In this document: positions 53,781 to 63,648 of the stretch, one piece after another
Layout of the letters: each line of letters starts with the position of its first letter
Position numbering within the stretch: position 1 is the stretch's first letter
NCBI RefSeq assembly: GCF_010731715.1
Contig: NZ_AP022587.1
Location: 372,001-436,000 of the forward strand
Source of the DNA: Mycobacterium stomatepiae
GTDB taxonomy: Bacteria; Actinomycetota; Actinomycetes; Mycobacteriales; Mycobacteriaceae
DNA: 64,000 nucleotides
Direction: 5' to 3'
Position numbers and translations under genes: made by a program
The notes under the pieces: model-generated
The model's database searches: none
What the model saw: the letters and a program-made list of their open reading frames with translations, nothing else
What the model was told of the DNA's origin: nothing

Positions 53781-54776
53781 TCAGCGAGGTGCGTCGGGGA
53801 GGAAGGTCAGAACGTCACCCAGTGGTCGCCGCGGTGTCATGGGGGGCGCGTCGTCGGCGGCGAGTGCTTCGCCGACACGGATCAAAAGTTGCGGCATAGC
53901 CGCTCGTCCGATCAGAGTCGCGATGAGATCGCGGCTGGCCCATAGCTCGGCGAGTTGGGTCAGAGTGCAGGTCGCCATCCCGGCCAACGTGCACTCCAAC
54001 AACACCGCCGACAACGCCTCGCCGGTCCGCAGAGCGTCACTGGGAGTGTCGTCGTCGGTCGACAGAACGAGCACCGTGGATTGGTCTGGCCCGAGCGGGG
54101 CGGGCCGCTCGACGTGGCGGCTAACCGGGAAGGTCCTTCCGATGTCGACCTGATCATTCTCGGCCGCCGACAACAGCGAACTGCGCGGGATTCCGTCCGT
54201 GCTCTCGAAATGACCTGTCCACCAGTCTAATTCGTTGTGATACGAAGTATCGTAGAGCCGCAGAGACTCGGTGAGACGCGACGCTCGCGCTAATTGCGGC
54301 CGGACCTCGTCGGGAATCACGTCGAGGTGAATGGTGGCGGCCTCGATCGCGTTGCGCAGCGTTGGTTCCAGAACTTCCCAGTTTCTCGGTGGGGAGAAGG
54401 GCAGCCGATCGGTGCGGCGGTGCGCAATCGCGTCCGCGCGTCGGCGAAGCTGATCGGTGACGGGACGCAGCGGGCTGAGATCGAGCGACGCGAGATGATC
54501 GACGTTGCCAGGGTCGGGAAAGATGTCGACGTGGCTTGCCCACCCCGCTGCTGCCAACGCCACGCGCAGGTGGTCGAGTACGGCGCCGCAGCTAATCAGA
54601 GCTTCCCGGCCTGACTTGTCGGCGGCCGGCAGACTGCGACTGTTATCGATGTAGAGGAGCAACCGCGAGCCGGTGGCTACCCACCGCCACGGCTGACTGT
54701 TGTGCAGAGACGGGGCCCGGCAGGCTAACTGCACGGCGTCCCTGAGTACGTCGGTGTCCACCAACGCATCCGGCAT
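53781..54776 (-). CDS. acg: Acg-family FMN-binding (nitroreductase-fold) protein
   Basis: This 331-residue protein has the same length as M. tuberculosis Acg (Rv2032), a DosR-regulon member with a nitroreductase-like fold that binds FMN but lacks usual turnover. Seen here: DAVQLACRAPSLHNSQPWRWV (flavin-contact segment), LLLYIDNSRSLPAADKSGRE, AHRRTDRLPFSPP, and the C-terminal GEALSAVLLECTLAGMATCTL. ATG 54776 is divergent from the reductase at 54869. I found no convincing DosR box in the 92-bp gap. Confidence 0.82.
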   Translation of the reverse strand: MPDALVDTDVLRDAVQLACRAPSLHNSQPWRWVATGSRLLLYIDNSRSLPAADKSGREALISCGAVLDHLRVALAAAGWASHVDIFPDPGNVDHLASLDLSPLRPVTDQLRRRADAIAHRRTDRLPFSPPRNWEVLEPTLRNAIEAATIHLDVIPDEVRPQLARASRLTESLRLYDTSYHNELDWWTGHFESTDGIPRSSLLSAAENDQVDIGRTFPVSRHVERPAPLGPDQSTVLVLSTDDDTPSDALRTGEALSAVLLECTLAGMATCTLTQLAELWASRDLIATLIGRAAMPQLLIRVGEALAADDAPPMTPRRPLGDVLTFLPDAPR

Positions 54777-54778
54777 GA

Positions 54779-55840
<1,062 letters not shown>

Positions 55841-55847
55841 TCGTTGC

Positions 55848-56981
55848 TTACAGCGAACCCTTCAGCGCGGCAACGGTTTCCAGGTCTTCGAGGGCCGCGA
55901 CACCGCGTCGCAAGCCCTCCATTGCGATGTCTTCGACCTGCATTCCGCCCATTCCCGCGGTGATCAGCGGTGCGACATAGGCGTACAGGGCGCCCTGCCG
56001 GTAGCGCAGCCAGAGCTCTTCGCGGTCCAGGCTGGGTCCACCCGCCGCGGCCAGCGCGCGTCGGTAGACGTCGAGCAGCTCACGCTGAACGCCCTGGCGG
56101 TCTTCCGGTGTGAGGCTGGTGACCAGCGTGTAGGCCAGTTCGCGGGAAGGATGGCCGCGCCGCACCGCCTGCCAATCCAGCAGTCCGGCCTCGCCGTCGC
56201 GGAAGTACACGTTGCCCGGATGGGCGTCGCCGTGCATCACGGTATGTGGAGGAGTGTCGATCACCGCGGCGACGGCGCGATAGTTCTCGGCGATGAACCG
56301 GCCATTTTCCACCGGGATAGCGGTGCGCTCGCTGAGTCGCTTCATCGAGGTTGTCATCAGCGAGCCGGTCAACAGGGAAGTGACGTCACCCGACGGCGTG
56401 TAGAGCCACCCCAGTGAACCGGGTCCGTTGTGGCGCATGCGGTCCCAGAAGGTTCCGTGCACGGTCGCCAGCAGCTCGACAAGCAGGCCGGCCTGGTCGG
56501 TGGACAACGGGTGCAACGTATCGGGGAAGACGCACGACTCGGGAAGGTCTTCCAGCACGAGCAGGTACCGACCGGTCCACGTGTCGAATGCCGCGCCGTG
56601 GGCGACCGGGACACCGGGCAGCTCGGGGGCGAGCTGGCTGTAGAAGCGCACCTCGGTGTTGCCCAGCCGGCCCAGCTCACCCATCAGCCGGGTCGCGGCG
56701 GACTGCGCGGTGATCTTGACGAATACCGACTCCGGTACGTCATCGCCGGTCAGCACCAGTCGTGCCCGTGACGACGTGCCGGCGTCGCTGGCCAGCACGC
56801 GGATCGACCTGACGTTGCGGCCCATCACACGGGAGAGCGCCGCGGTGTTGAGGTCGCCGACCGTGCGGGGCATTCCGGCTCGACTACCGACGACGGCGTC
56901 GGCCGTCACCCGGCCGATTCCCCGGCCGAGATGTGCGGCCAGGCCGACGACGGAAAGGGCCTGTTCAACGGCGTTTGTCAT
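55848..56981 (-). CDS. APH-type phosphotransferase (kinase-like fold)
   Basis: This 377-residue protein of the aminoglycoside/ecdysteroid-kinase-like superfamily has TVMHGDAHPGNVYFRDGEAG (catalytic loop), LLDWQAVRRGHPSRELAYTL (metal site) and YLLVLEDLPESCVFPDT (hinge). Such enzymes in actinobacteria probably phosphorylate small hydroxylated molecules, not antibiotics. It lies 72 bp downstream of the TetR gene at 57054 on the same strand, probably co-transcribed. It is convergent with the reductase before it. Confidence 0.83.
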   Translation of the reverse strand: MTNAVEQALSVVGLAAHLGRGIGRVTADAVVGSRAGMPRTVGDLNTAALSRVMGRNVRSIRVLASDAGTSSRARLVLTGDDVPESVFVKITAQSAATRLMGELGRLGNTEVRFYSQLAPELPGVPVAHGAAFDTWTGRYLLVLEDLPESCVFPDTLHPLSTDQAGLLVELLATVHGTFWDRMRHNGPGSLGWLYTPSGDVTSLLTGSLMTTSMKRLSERTAIPVENGRFIAENYRAVAAVIDTPPHTVMHGDAHPGNVYFRDGEAGLLDWQAVRRGHPSRELAYTLVTSLTPEDRQGVQRELLDVYRRALAAAGGPSLDREELWLRYRQGALYAYVAPLITAGMGGMQVEDIAMEGLRRGVAALEDLETVAALKGSL

Positions 56982-57053
56982 GACTGTCCATCCTGTGCGC
57001 GCCGGCGGTCAAGACAAAAATAGACTTATGCCTGGACACCAGACAAAATCAGG

Positions 57054-57674
57054 TTAATGTCTGACCTGTGGCACTAGGGTCCGAACCAGAAATTGCTCGA
57101 CGAATACGCGCTTGTCAGCCATGGCGCGGTGCCGCCACGCCGGCGCCAGCAGGAAAAGCGTCGCCGCGGTCAGCCACTGGACGATGGAGCGGGGATCGAG
57201 GTCGGCGTGCAGCCTGCCCGCTTCCTTCCACCGCTGCAGCAGTGGCCCATAGTGCACCAGGAGCAGTTCCACCATTGGTTCGGATCCCAGTTGCAGGGCC
57301 GCGGGTACCGCGGTGCTCCCTGCGGCGAACAGCGCCTCGTTCAACGGGTTGCCCTCCACCGACTCCACCCGCGCCAGCACCATCTCCGGCAACGAGCGCA
57401 CCGGGTCGTCGGGGTGACGCAGCGAGCCGACCAGTTCACGCAGCGCCGTGTCGACCCGCGCCAGCATCAAACCCAACAGCACCTCGTCACGATTGGGGAA
57501 GTACCGGTAGACGGTCGAACGGGAGACCCCGGCCTCATCGGCCACCTCGGCCATTCGGATCTGGGCGTCACCCCGGCGCACGATGCACCGGCCCGCGGCA
57601 TCGAGCAACCGCCTGCGCGCCTCCTCGTCATCGAGGATCGCTCGGTCGTCGCCCCACCACCGACTCGGCTCCAT
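57054..57674 (-). CDS. TetR-family regulator
   Basis: This 206-residue TetR protein has its DNA-binding domain at about residues 18-66 (ARRRLLDAAGRCIVRRGDAQ, MAEVADEAGVSRSTVYRYFPNRDEVL) and ligand domain after it. ATG 57674 was chosen; an upstream in-frame start at 57734 adds unlikely residues. It faces the DUF7065-like gene divergently and precedes the phosphotransferase on its own strand, so it is a good candidate regulator of both. Confidence 0.85.
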   Translation of the reverse strand: MEPSRWWGDDRAILDDEEARRRLLDAAGRCIVRRGDAQIRMAEVADEAGVSRSTVYRYFPNRDEVLLGLMLARVDTALRELVGSLRHPDDPVRSLPEMVLARVESVEGNPLNEALFAAGSTAVPAALQLGSEPMVELLLVHYGPLLQRWKEAGRLHADLDPRSIVQWLTAATLFLLAPAWRHRAMADKRVFVEQFLVRTLVPQVRH

Positions 57675-57871
57675 GGCAGCGATAGTAGGGGGTGTGTTGT
57701 GCCATTGAGTATCTGATGCGCGAGGTTTCGTCAAAAACCTTTCATCGATGTGGGTTTCTCGCTAAAACAATTCGATGACAATGGATTTCGCTATTCGGCA
57801 GAAAGGCATTTCATGGGTTATGCGCCGCCGACGAGTCATTCACTCATCAGCTGCCGACGACCTTCGACCAC

Positions 57872-58942
57872 GTGCACGATGCCGATCCGACCTGGTCGGA
57901 TCGCTGCTACTTCTTCGCCGCCTCGCCGGACGGCTCCCTGCTGCTGGCCAGCGGCTACGGCAATAACCCGAACACCGGTACCGGCTTGGGATACGTCAAG
58001 GTCAGCCGGGCCGACGGCCGGCACTGGGATCTACTGGCCGGCCGCCCGATTGGCGGTGTCGGTCGCGGCGATCTGAGTGCCGGGCCGATGCGCTGGACCT
58101 GTGTCGAACCCCTGAAGAAGTGGCGTCTGGACGTGGAGCCCAACGATTCCCGCATCGCGTGGGAGCTCTATTACGAGCCCACCGCGCCGATGTGGGAGCT
58201 GTTGCCGATGAAGGTGCACGGCAAGGACGGCCGGGTGCTGGCCGACATGTATCACATGAAAGAGCCGGGGCGGTGGACCGGCTGGGTCGAGATCGACGGC
58301 GAGCGGGTCAGCGTCGACGGATTCCAAGGCGGCCGGGATCGCACCTTCGGGGTGCGGGTCTCCGACAAGATCGACTTCTGGCTCTGGCTCGACGCCGGCT
58401 TCGAAGACCGCGCGATCGAGGCCTGGATCATCGAATCCTCGGATGGCACAGTCAATTACGTAGACGGCGGTATCACCTACCACAACGGCGCGCTGTCGAG
58501 ACGGTTTGTGAAGATCGAGCATGACGTCGAATTCGACGCCGCGTTCAAGCGGCCTGCCCGAGCGGTGCTCGTCTTCACCGACGAGGACGGCAAGGCCCAC
58601 CGGGTCACCGCCGACACTCCATACCAGCACGTCAACGCGTATTACGGACTGCCGATGGCGCACTGCCAATATCAGGACCTGGGCGGTGGCGGGTACTTCA
58701 TCCACTTCCAGTGGGACAGCAACGATTCCGCGCAACTAGCCGAGACCGAAGGCAAATCGATGGCGCTGGATCAGCTGATGCGCTTCAAACTCGACGGCGA
58801 TACCGGTTGGGGCATCTTCGAGCTGCTGATGGGCGGTGAATGCTATGCCCGCTACCCGAACTGGACCGCGATGGACATGTCGGCCTTCACTCAGGAAAGG
58901 ACGCCGGTCGAGCGGATGTCCGACGACGGACTCCGTCAATGA
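57872..58942 (+). CDS. DUF7065-like beta-rich protein, start uncertain
   Basis: From GTG 57872 this frame gives 356 residues: DADPTWSDRCYFFAASPDGS, DLSAGPMRWTCVEPLKKWRL and GFQGGRDRTFGVRVSDKIDFW. The last motif matches GQRDHSWGVRDWW in the fused protein at 6069. A well-spaced ribosome site (GAAAGG) precedes ATG 57813, which is out of frame with this reading; a one-base shift near 57845 would join them through LPTTFDHVHD. So the 5' end may be frameshifted. It overlaps the next kinase gene by four bases (ATGA). Function unknown; a lipocalin/CrtC-like fold is likely. Confidence 0.75.
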   Translation: MHDADPTWSDRCYFFAASPDGSLLLASGYGNNPNTGTGLGYVKVSRADGRHWDLLAGRPIGGVGRGDLSAGPMRWTCVEPLKKWRLDVEPNDSRIAWELYYEPTAPMWELLPMKVHGKDGRVLADMYHMKEPGRWTGWVEIDGERVSVDGFQGGRDRTFGVRVSDKIDFWLWLDAGFEDRAIEAWIIESSDGTVNYVDGGITYHNGALSRRFVKIEHDVEFDAAFKRPARAVLVFTDEDGKAHRVTADTPYQHVNAYYGLPMAHCQYQDLGGGGYFIHFQWDSNDSAQLAETEGKSMALDQLMRFKLDGDTGWGIFELLMGGECYARYPNWTAMDMSAFTQERTPVERMSDDGLRQ

Positions 58943-60009
58943 CACGGGACGCCCATGTCGCCGAACGGTTGACCACCTGGCTGCGCACCCAACTTCCCGA
59001 TCCCGATGAGGTCCGCGTCGAGGGCCTCGATCGGGTGGACTTCGGGCACTCCGCCGAGATGATGGTGCTCACCGTCGTCGCGGGGGACACCCGCCGTGAT
59101 GTGGTGCTGCGGCTGCGCCCCCAACCGCCGGCGCTGTTGGAACCCTACGACCTCGCCCGGCAGTTTTCGATCCTGCGTGCGTTGCAGGACAGCGCGGTTC
59201 GTGTTCCGCGAGCGCTGTGGCTCGAGGACACCGGGGCCGTCCTCGGACGGCCGTTCTTCGTGATGGAACGGGTCGGCGGCGAGGTCTACGAAATGGAAGC
59301 CCCGCCCGACGCGGCGGCGACGGTGGCGCGGATGTGTCAAAGCCTGGCCGAACACCTTGCGGCAATCCATTCCGTCGACATCGAGCAGACCGGGCTCGAC
59401 GCGCTCGACGACGGCAGCGACCACCTGCGTCGCGAACTCGACCATTGGGCAACCGAAATGGACCGGATCAGACGGGATTCATTGCCCGCGCTGGAACGGC
59501 TCCTGCAGGAGTTGCGAGACAGCCAACCGGAGCCGTACCCGAAAATCACGCTGGTGCACGGAGATGCCAAACCGGGCAACTTCGCGTTCACCGGCGGGGA
59601 AGTCAGTGCGGTCTTCGACTGGGAGATGACCACCGTCGGTGACCCTCTGACCGACATCGGTTGCCTCGAACTGCTCTGGATGCAGCCCGTCGGCATCAGC
59701 AGCCACCCTGACGCTCTGGACATCGAGGCACTGCTCGAGCATTACCAAGCGGCCAGCGGGATCACGCTGCGGAACCGTTCCTGGTACCGAGCGTTCAACG
59801 CGTACAAGATGGCCGTCATCTGCCTGATCGGCGCGATGCTGGTCGACGGCGGGCACAGCGACGATCAGAAGCTGATGCTCGCCGCGTACGGCACCTCGAT
59901 GCTGACCCAACTGGGGCTGTCCGAGCTGGGCATCTCCGAGGCCATCGACGACGGTCCGGTGCTGCCGCGCGAGGAACGGATCCAGGCACTACAATCGGAC
60001 GCCCTCTAG
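58939..60009 (+). CDS. APH-type kinase, ACAD10/11 kinase-domain-like
   Basis: This 356-residue phosphotransferase resembles the kinase half of animal ACAD10/ACAD11 and mycobacterial FadE36-like proteins. Motifs: VDFGHSAEMMVLTVVAGDTR, FFVMERVGGEVYEM (hinge), LVHGDAKPGNFAFTGGEVS (catalytic loop) and FDWEMTTVGDPLTDIGCLELLW (metal site). ATG 58939 overlaps the DUF7065-like stop. An ACAD10/11-type dehydrogenase is encoded 2.3 kb downstream on the same strand, so the two may act in sequence on hydroxyacyl-CoAs. Confidence 0.87.
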   Translation: MTRDAHVAERLTTWLRTQLPDPDEVRVEGLDRVDFGHSAEMMVLTVVAGDTRRDVVLRLRPQPPALLEPYDLARQFSILRALQDSAVRVPRALWLEDTGAVLGRPFFVMERVGGEVYEMEAPPDAAATVARMCQSLAEHLAAIHSVDIEQTGLDALDDGSDHLRRELDHWATEMDRIRRDSLPALERLLQELRDSQPEPYPKITLVHGDAKPGNFAFTGGEVSAVFDWEMTTVGDPLTDIGCLELLWMQPVGISSHPDALDIEALLEHYQAASGITLRNRSWYRAFNAYKMAVICLIGAMLVDGGHSDDQKLMLAAYGTSMLTQLGLSELGISEAIDDGPVLPREERIQALQSDAL

Positions 60010-60020
60010 CAGGCGCTGGG

Positions 60021-61133
60021 CTACTCCGCTTGCCGGTCGGCGCGCGCCAGCACGCTTGGGCCGTAATGCTTTTCGATCAGGGTCCACGGGTCGGCGTAGG
60101 GTCCTCGTCCTTCGATCCGGCGTTGCAGCTTCAACAGGACTCGCAGCACCGGCCTCAGTATCGGACCGAGCACCCGCAGAATAGTCCGTCTGGGGCCCTG
60201 TGATTCGGCGAGCCAGGTGACGGTTTGGGGCCAGTCGTGCTGTTGGAAGTCAAGCAGCGCTTGTGCTTCGGTGGTGTCATACCAGCCGGTAAAACTCCAG
60301 CCGCGGTAGTCGTCGGGATCACCGGGCAGGCTGGCCGACGGGCCCAGCCGGCCCAGGCCGACCGCCGTCATGATGTCGTCCTCGAAGTCGCGGTGTGCCA
60401 ACACATACGACTCGTTGCCGCCGATGAGCAGTACTTTGCCCGCGATCGTGGCCTCCCGATCCACACCGTTGGCGAACGCCAGCGCGACGTCGCGCGCGTC
60501 CACGCCGTGCATGCGGTTGTCGCCCGGCATCGAGCGCATGATCAGCAGGTGGTCGCCGCTGATGCTCGACTGGGTATCCGGGGAGATGACCCCGGCTAGT
60601 CGAAACAGGGCATAGGGCACACCGCTGGCGCGGATTGCCGCCTCGGCCATTACCTTGTCCTGACCGTAATGGTCGATGGGGCTCACCGGGGTGTCCGGCG
60701 TTATCCGCTCCGGGTGGCGGTGGGGGTTACGGGATCCGTACACGCCTGCGCTGGATGCCATCAGGAACAGTGGTGGGCGAGCCAGTCCGGCGGCGGCGGT
60801 CAGCACGTTTTCGGTTCCGCCCACATTGACCTTTCTGGCCAATGCCGGGTTGCGGTACGAATGTGTCGCCAGCATCGCCGCGAGATGAATGATCGCGTCG
60901 GGCTGGTGCCGGGTGATCAGCTCGCGCACCGCGTCGCCGTCGGTCAAATCGATGTAGGCCGGCACAAACGGCCCGGCCGGCGCGCCTGCGGACAATTCTT
61001 CTTCTGCCGCGAGGGTTTTGTCGCTGCGCAGGTCGACGGCGATGACGGTCCGGCCCCGATCGAGCAGAATCCGCACACACCGCCGGCCGACTTGCCCGAA
61101 GGCGCCGGTGACCAAGATGGTGTCGACGGTCAT
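60021..61133 (-). CDS. NAD-dependent epimerase/dehydratase
   Basis: This 370-residue extended SDR has Rossmann motif ILVTGAFGQVGRRCVRILLDRG (residues 6-27), DAIIHLAAMLATHSYRN, an active-site Ser segment FLMASSAGVYG and the catalytic Tyr-x-x-x-Lys as HYGQDKVMAEAAI. The C-terminal 90 residues (ILRPVLRVLLKLQRRIEGRG) are basic and amphipathic, suggesting membrane contact. It shares its operon with the SnoaL-type gene at 61142 (8 bp away). Substrate unknown; steroid or lipid-linked hydroxyls are plausible. Confidence 0.85.
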   Translation of the reverse strand: MTVDTILVTGAFGQVGRRCVRILLDRGRTVIAVDLRSDKTLAAEEELSAGAPAGPFVPAYIDLTDGDAVRELITRHQPDAIIHLAAMLATHSYRNPALARKVNVGGTENVLTAAAGLARPPLFLMASSAGVYGSRNPHRHPERITPDTPVSPIDHYGQDKVMAEAAIRASGVPYALFRLAGVISPDTQSSISGDHLLIMRSMPGDNRMHGVDARDVALAFANGVDREATIAGKVLLIGGNESYVLAHRDFEDDIMTAVGLGRLGPSASLPGDPDDYRGWSFTGWYDTTEAQALLDFQQHDWPQTVTWLAESQGPRRTILRVLGPILRPVLRVLLKLQRRIEGRGPYADPWTLIEKHYGPSVLARADRQAE

Positions 61134-61141
61134 GAAGTCTC

Positions 61142-61726
61142 CTATTTCTCCAGCAGCCGATTGGCGAACCGGGCGGCCGTTTTGCGGATCCGGTCGGAAA
61201 CGTAGAACGAGAAAACCGGCGTAACGACGTCCTCGCGCAGCCGAGTTAGCTTGGAGCTCTTGATAAGCCACTGCCCGGCAAGATTTTCGTAGCTCTCGTG
61301 GTAGTGGCCGTAGCCCACCAGGTGAAGCCCGGGCCCGAACCGCACGACGTCTTGCAGCGCCCAGACCCCCCGCGCCGTCGTCGCCGACGTGAGTTCGATC
61401 TCGGGAGCATGCACCTGATGCGTGGTGGCCTGCCAACGGCGTCCGATGCTCTTGCGGGTGAACGCGACGAAGTCGTCAGCGCCGGCGATCAGCTTGCCAC
61501 CCGCCTTGGAGGTGTCGCTGACAAAGTCGTCGGTAAAGAGCGCACGCCACGCGGCCCAGTCCTTGGTGTCCAGGTACCGGCAGTAGCAGGCTTTGAGCTG
61601 CTTGATGGACTCGATTGCCAGCAGCGTGGCGGCGTGGCCGTCAGCGATCACATCGTTCGCACTCTCGTCATTGCGGCTCGATTCTGGTGTACCGGTGTTT
61701 CCCGATGTCACGCCCCAGCCTGACAT
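61142..61726 (-). CDS. SnoaL-like protein (scytalone-dehydratase/BaiE type)
   Basis: This 194-residue NTF2-fold protein of the SnoaL_4 group includes the scytalone and bile-acid dehydratases. Seen: IKQLKACYCRYLDTKDWAAW (with the Tyr/Asp of the pocket), LFTDDFVSDTSKAGGKLIAG, THQVHAPEIELTSATTARGV (His) and GHYHESYENLAGQWLIKSSK. The first 30 residues are poorly ordered, so the true start may be further in. It probably catalyses a dehydration or isomerisation with the epimerase downstream. Confidence 0.8.
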   Translation of the reverse strand: MSGWGVTSGNTGTPESSRNDESANDVIADGHAATLLAIESIKQLKACYCRYLDTKDWAAWRALFTDDFVSDTSKAGGKLIAGADDFVAFTRKSIGRRWQATTHQVHAPEIELTSATTARGVWALQDVVRFGPGLHLVGYGHYHESYENLAGQWLIKSSKLTRLREDVVTPVFSFYVSDRIRKTAARFANRLLEK

Positions 61727-61845
61727 TCCCGCGCGAACCGCACATCGGCGGGGCGGATATCGGGCCGGGTTCGAGCGATCGCACCAGGTAAAAGCGAAAT
61801 CGATGTTATTTTAAGAGCCCGTTACGGGTGCCTGGGAGGGGCGGT

Positions 61846-62244
61846 ATGACAGAGTCGTCGACGCGCGAGTTGCTCGCCGCGCTCGTGGCCGCGTTCGGTG
61901 ACGCCGAGCGCGTCACCGAATTGCTGGCGCCCAAGGCGCAGTGGTGGATCACCCCGACCGTTGGTGTGCTGGGCAGCCCGACGGTGGGTCGCGAAGCGAT
62001 CCGCGCCGGCATGCGCATCATCTTCGGCCAGCTGTACGCCGACGTGCAGACGACCGTGCACCGTCTGGTCTGCGAGGACGACACGGGTGCCGCCCGCTTC
62101 ACGATGCGGGCCACCGCGCTATTCGCCGGCGGGCAACCCTACGAGAACGAGTACAGCGTGTGGATTCAGGTGCAGGACGGATTGATCATCCGGGTGTGGG
62201 AGTACCTCGACGTCGCCTACGCGACAGGCCAATTCAGCTCCTGA
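61846..62244 (+). CDS. SnoaL-like protein (LimEH/NTF2 type)
   Basis: This 132-residue single-domain NTF2-fold protein has RELLAALVAAFGDAERVTELL, AQWWITPTVGVLGSPTVGRE, ARFTMRATALFAGGQPYENE and IIRVWEYLDVAYATGQF, the common SnoaL-like ketosteroid-isomerase pattern. A GGGAGGGGC site precedes ATG 61846. It is 108 bp upstream of the ACAD gene and probably in the same unit. Reaction unknown. Confidence 0.82.
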   Translation: MTESSTRELLAALVAAFGDAERVTELLAPKAQWWITPTVGVLGSPTVGREAIRAGMRIIFGQLYADVQTTVHRLVCEDDTGAARFTMRATALFAGGQPYENEYSVWIQVQDGLIIRVWEYLDVAYATGQFSS

Positions 62245-62352
62245 TTTCGACTCTCGGGTGTTGCGCCCTCGCATGACCACGATGATTACACTGTGATCTC
62301 AGTGTGAGGAAGTGCCGATGTCGCCGGCGTGCGACCGATGGTGAGGAGCCCG

Positions 62353-63648
62353 ATGGCCTGGGATTTCGAAACGGATCCGGAGTTCGCCGAAAAGCTCGCG
62401 TGGATGCGCGATTTCATCGATAGCGAGGTCATCCCGCTGGAACCGATCCTCGCCGAGATCACACCCGAGCAGTGGCAGCCGGTCAAGCGCTATCTGCAGG
62501 ACAAGGTCAAGGCACAGGGGTTGTGGGGACTGTTCCTCGATCCCAGCCTCGGCGGCGCGGGGCAGGGGCAGCTCAGGCTCGCGCTGATGTCGGAGATAAT
62601 CGGACGCTGCATGGTGTCGATGGAGTTGTTCGGCGTCCAGGCACCCGACAGCGGGAACATGGAGTTGCTCGCGCACGGCGCGACCGACGCGCAAAAGCAG
62701 CGCTGGCTGTACCCCAACCTCAACGGGGAAATATCCAGTGCGTTCGCGCTGACCGAGCCGTTCCTGGCCGGCGCCGACCCTACCGTCATCGCCACCACCG
62801 CCGTGCTCGACGGCCAGGACTGGATCATCAACGGCCACAAGTGGTTTACCACCAATGCGTCCTGCGCCGACATCATTTTGGTGGTCGCCGAGACCGACCC
62901 AGCCGGCCGCCCGCACCGGCACGCTTCGATATTCGTGGTGCCGGCCGGAACGCCGGGGCTGGAGATCGTCCGCGACATCCCGACCATGGCCCACCCCGAA
63001 CCGGAGTTCGGCAGGCGGGGCAATCACGCCGAGGTGGTGTTCACCGATTGCCGGGTGCCCGCGGATCATCTGATCGGCCCGCGCGGTGGCGGCTCTGTGC
63101 TGGCACAACAGCGACTGGGCGGCGGCCGAATCCATCACTCGATGCGCTGGCTCGGGCAGGCGCAGCGCGCCCTCGACATCATGGGTGAGCGCGCGGTGTC
63201 GCGCCGTTCGCACGGCCGACTGCTGGGCGAACATCAAATGGTGCAGGACTATATCGCGCTGTCGCACACCGAGATTCAGGCCGCAAGACTACTGACGTTC
63301 CAGACGGCGTGGAAAATGGACCGCTTCGGCGCGGGAGAGATCCGTGCCGAACTGGGAATGATCAAAGCCCACGTATCGAAGGTGGTGCTCGCCGTCCTCG
63401 ACCGCACCATCCAGGTGTGCGGGGCACTGGGGTATTCAGGGGACCTGCCCGTCGAATCCTGGTATCGGATGACACGATTCGGATCGATCAGCGATGGGCC
63501 CGACGAACTGCACAAGTCGGTGCTGGCCCGGCACGTGCTCAAGAAGTACCAGCCGGTACAGGGCTGGCCTACCGACCATCTGCCGTCGCGGCGGCCGGCG
63601 GCGGAACACAAGTGGAAGGAACTACGCAAGGAGGCGGGCGTCGCGTGA
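62353..63648 (+). CDS. Acyl-CoA dehydrogenase, ACAD10/11 subfamily
   Basis: This 431-residue FAD acyl-CoA dehydrogenase has LWGLFLDPSLGGAGQGQL, FALTEPFLAGADPTVI (FAD/substrate contact), DWIINGHKWFTTNASCADI and LAQQRLGGGRIHHSMRWLGQAQRALDIM in separate stretches. The GRIHHSMR block is typical of the ACAD10/ACAD11 group. Where ordinary ACADs have YEG with the catalytic Glu, this protein has ISDGPDELHK, so Asp takes that place. GTGAGGAG before ATG 62353 is a good RBS. Its stop overlaps the next start. Confidence 0.88.
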   Translation: MAWDFETDPEFAEKLAWMRDFIDSEVIPLEPILAEITPEQWQPVKRYLQDKVKAQGLWGLFLDPSLGGAGQGQLRLALMSEIIGRCMVSMELFGVQAPDSGNMELLAHGATDAQKQRWLYPNLNGEISSAFALTEPFLAGADPTVIATTAVLDGQDWIINGHKWFTTNASCADIILVVAETDPAGRPHRHASIFVVPAGTPGLEIVRDIPTMAHPEPEFGRRGNHAEVVFTDCRVPADHLIGPRGGGSVLAQQRLGGGRIHHSMRWLGQAQRALDIMGERAVSRRSHGRLLGEHQMVQDYIALSHTEIQAARLLTFQTAWKMDRFGAGEIRAELGMIKAHVSKVVLAVLDRTIQVCGALGYSGDLPVESWYRMTRFGSISDGPDELHKSVLARHVLKKYQPVQGWPTDHLPSRRPAAEHKWKELRKEAGVA

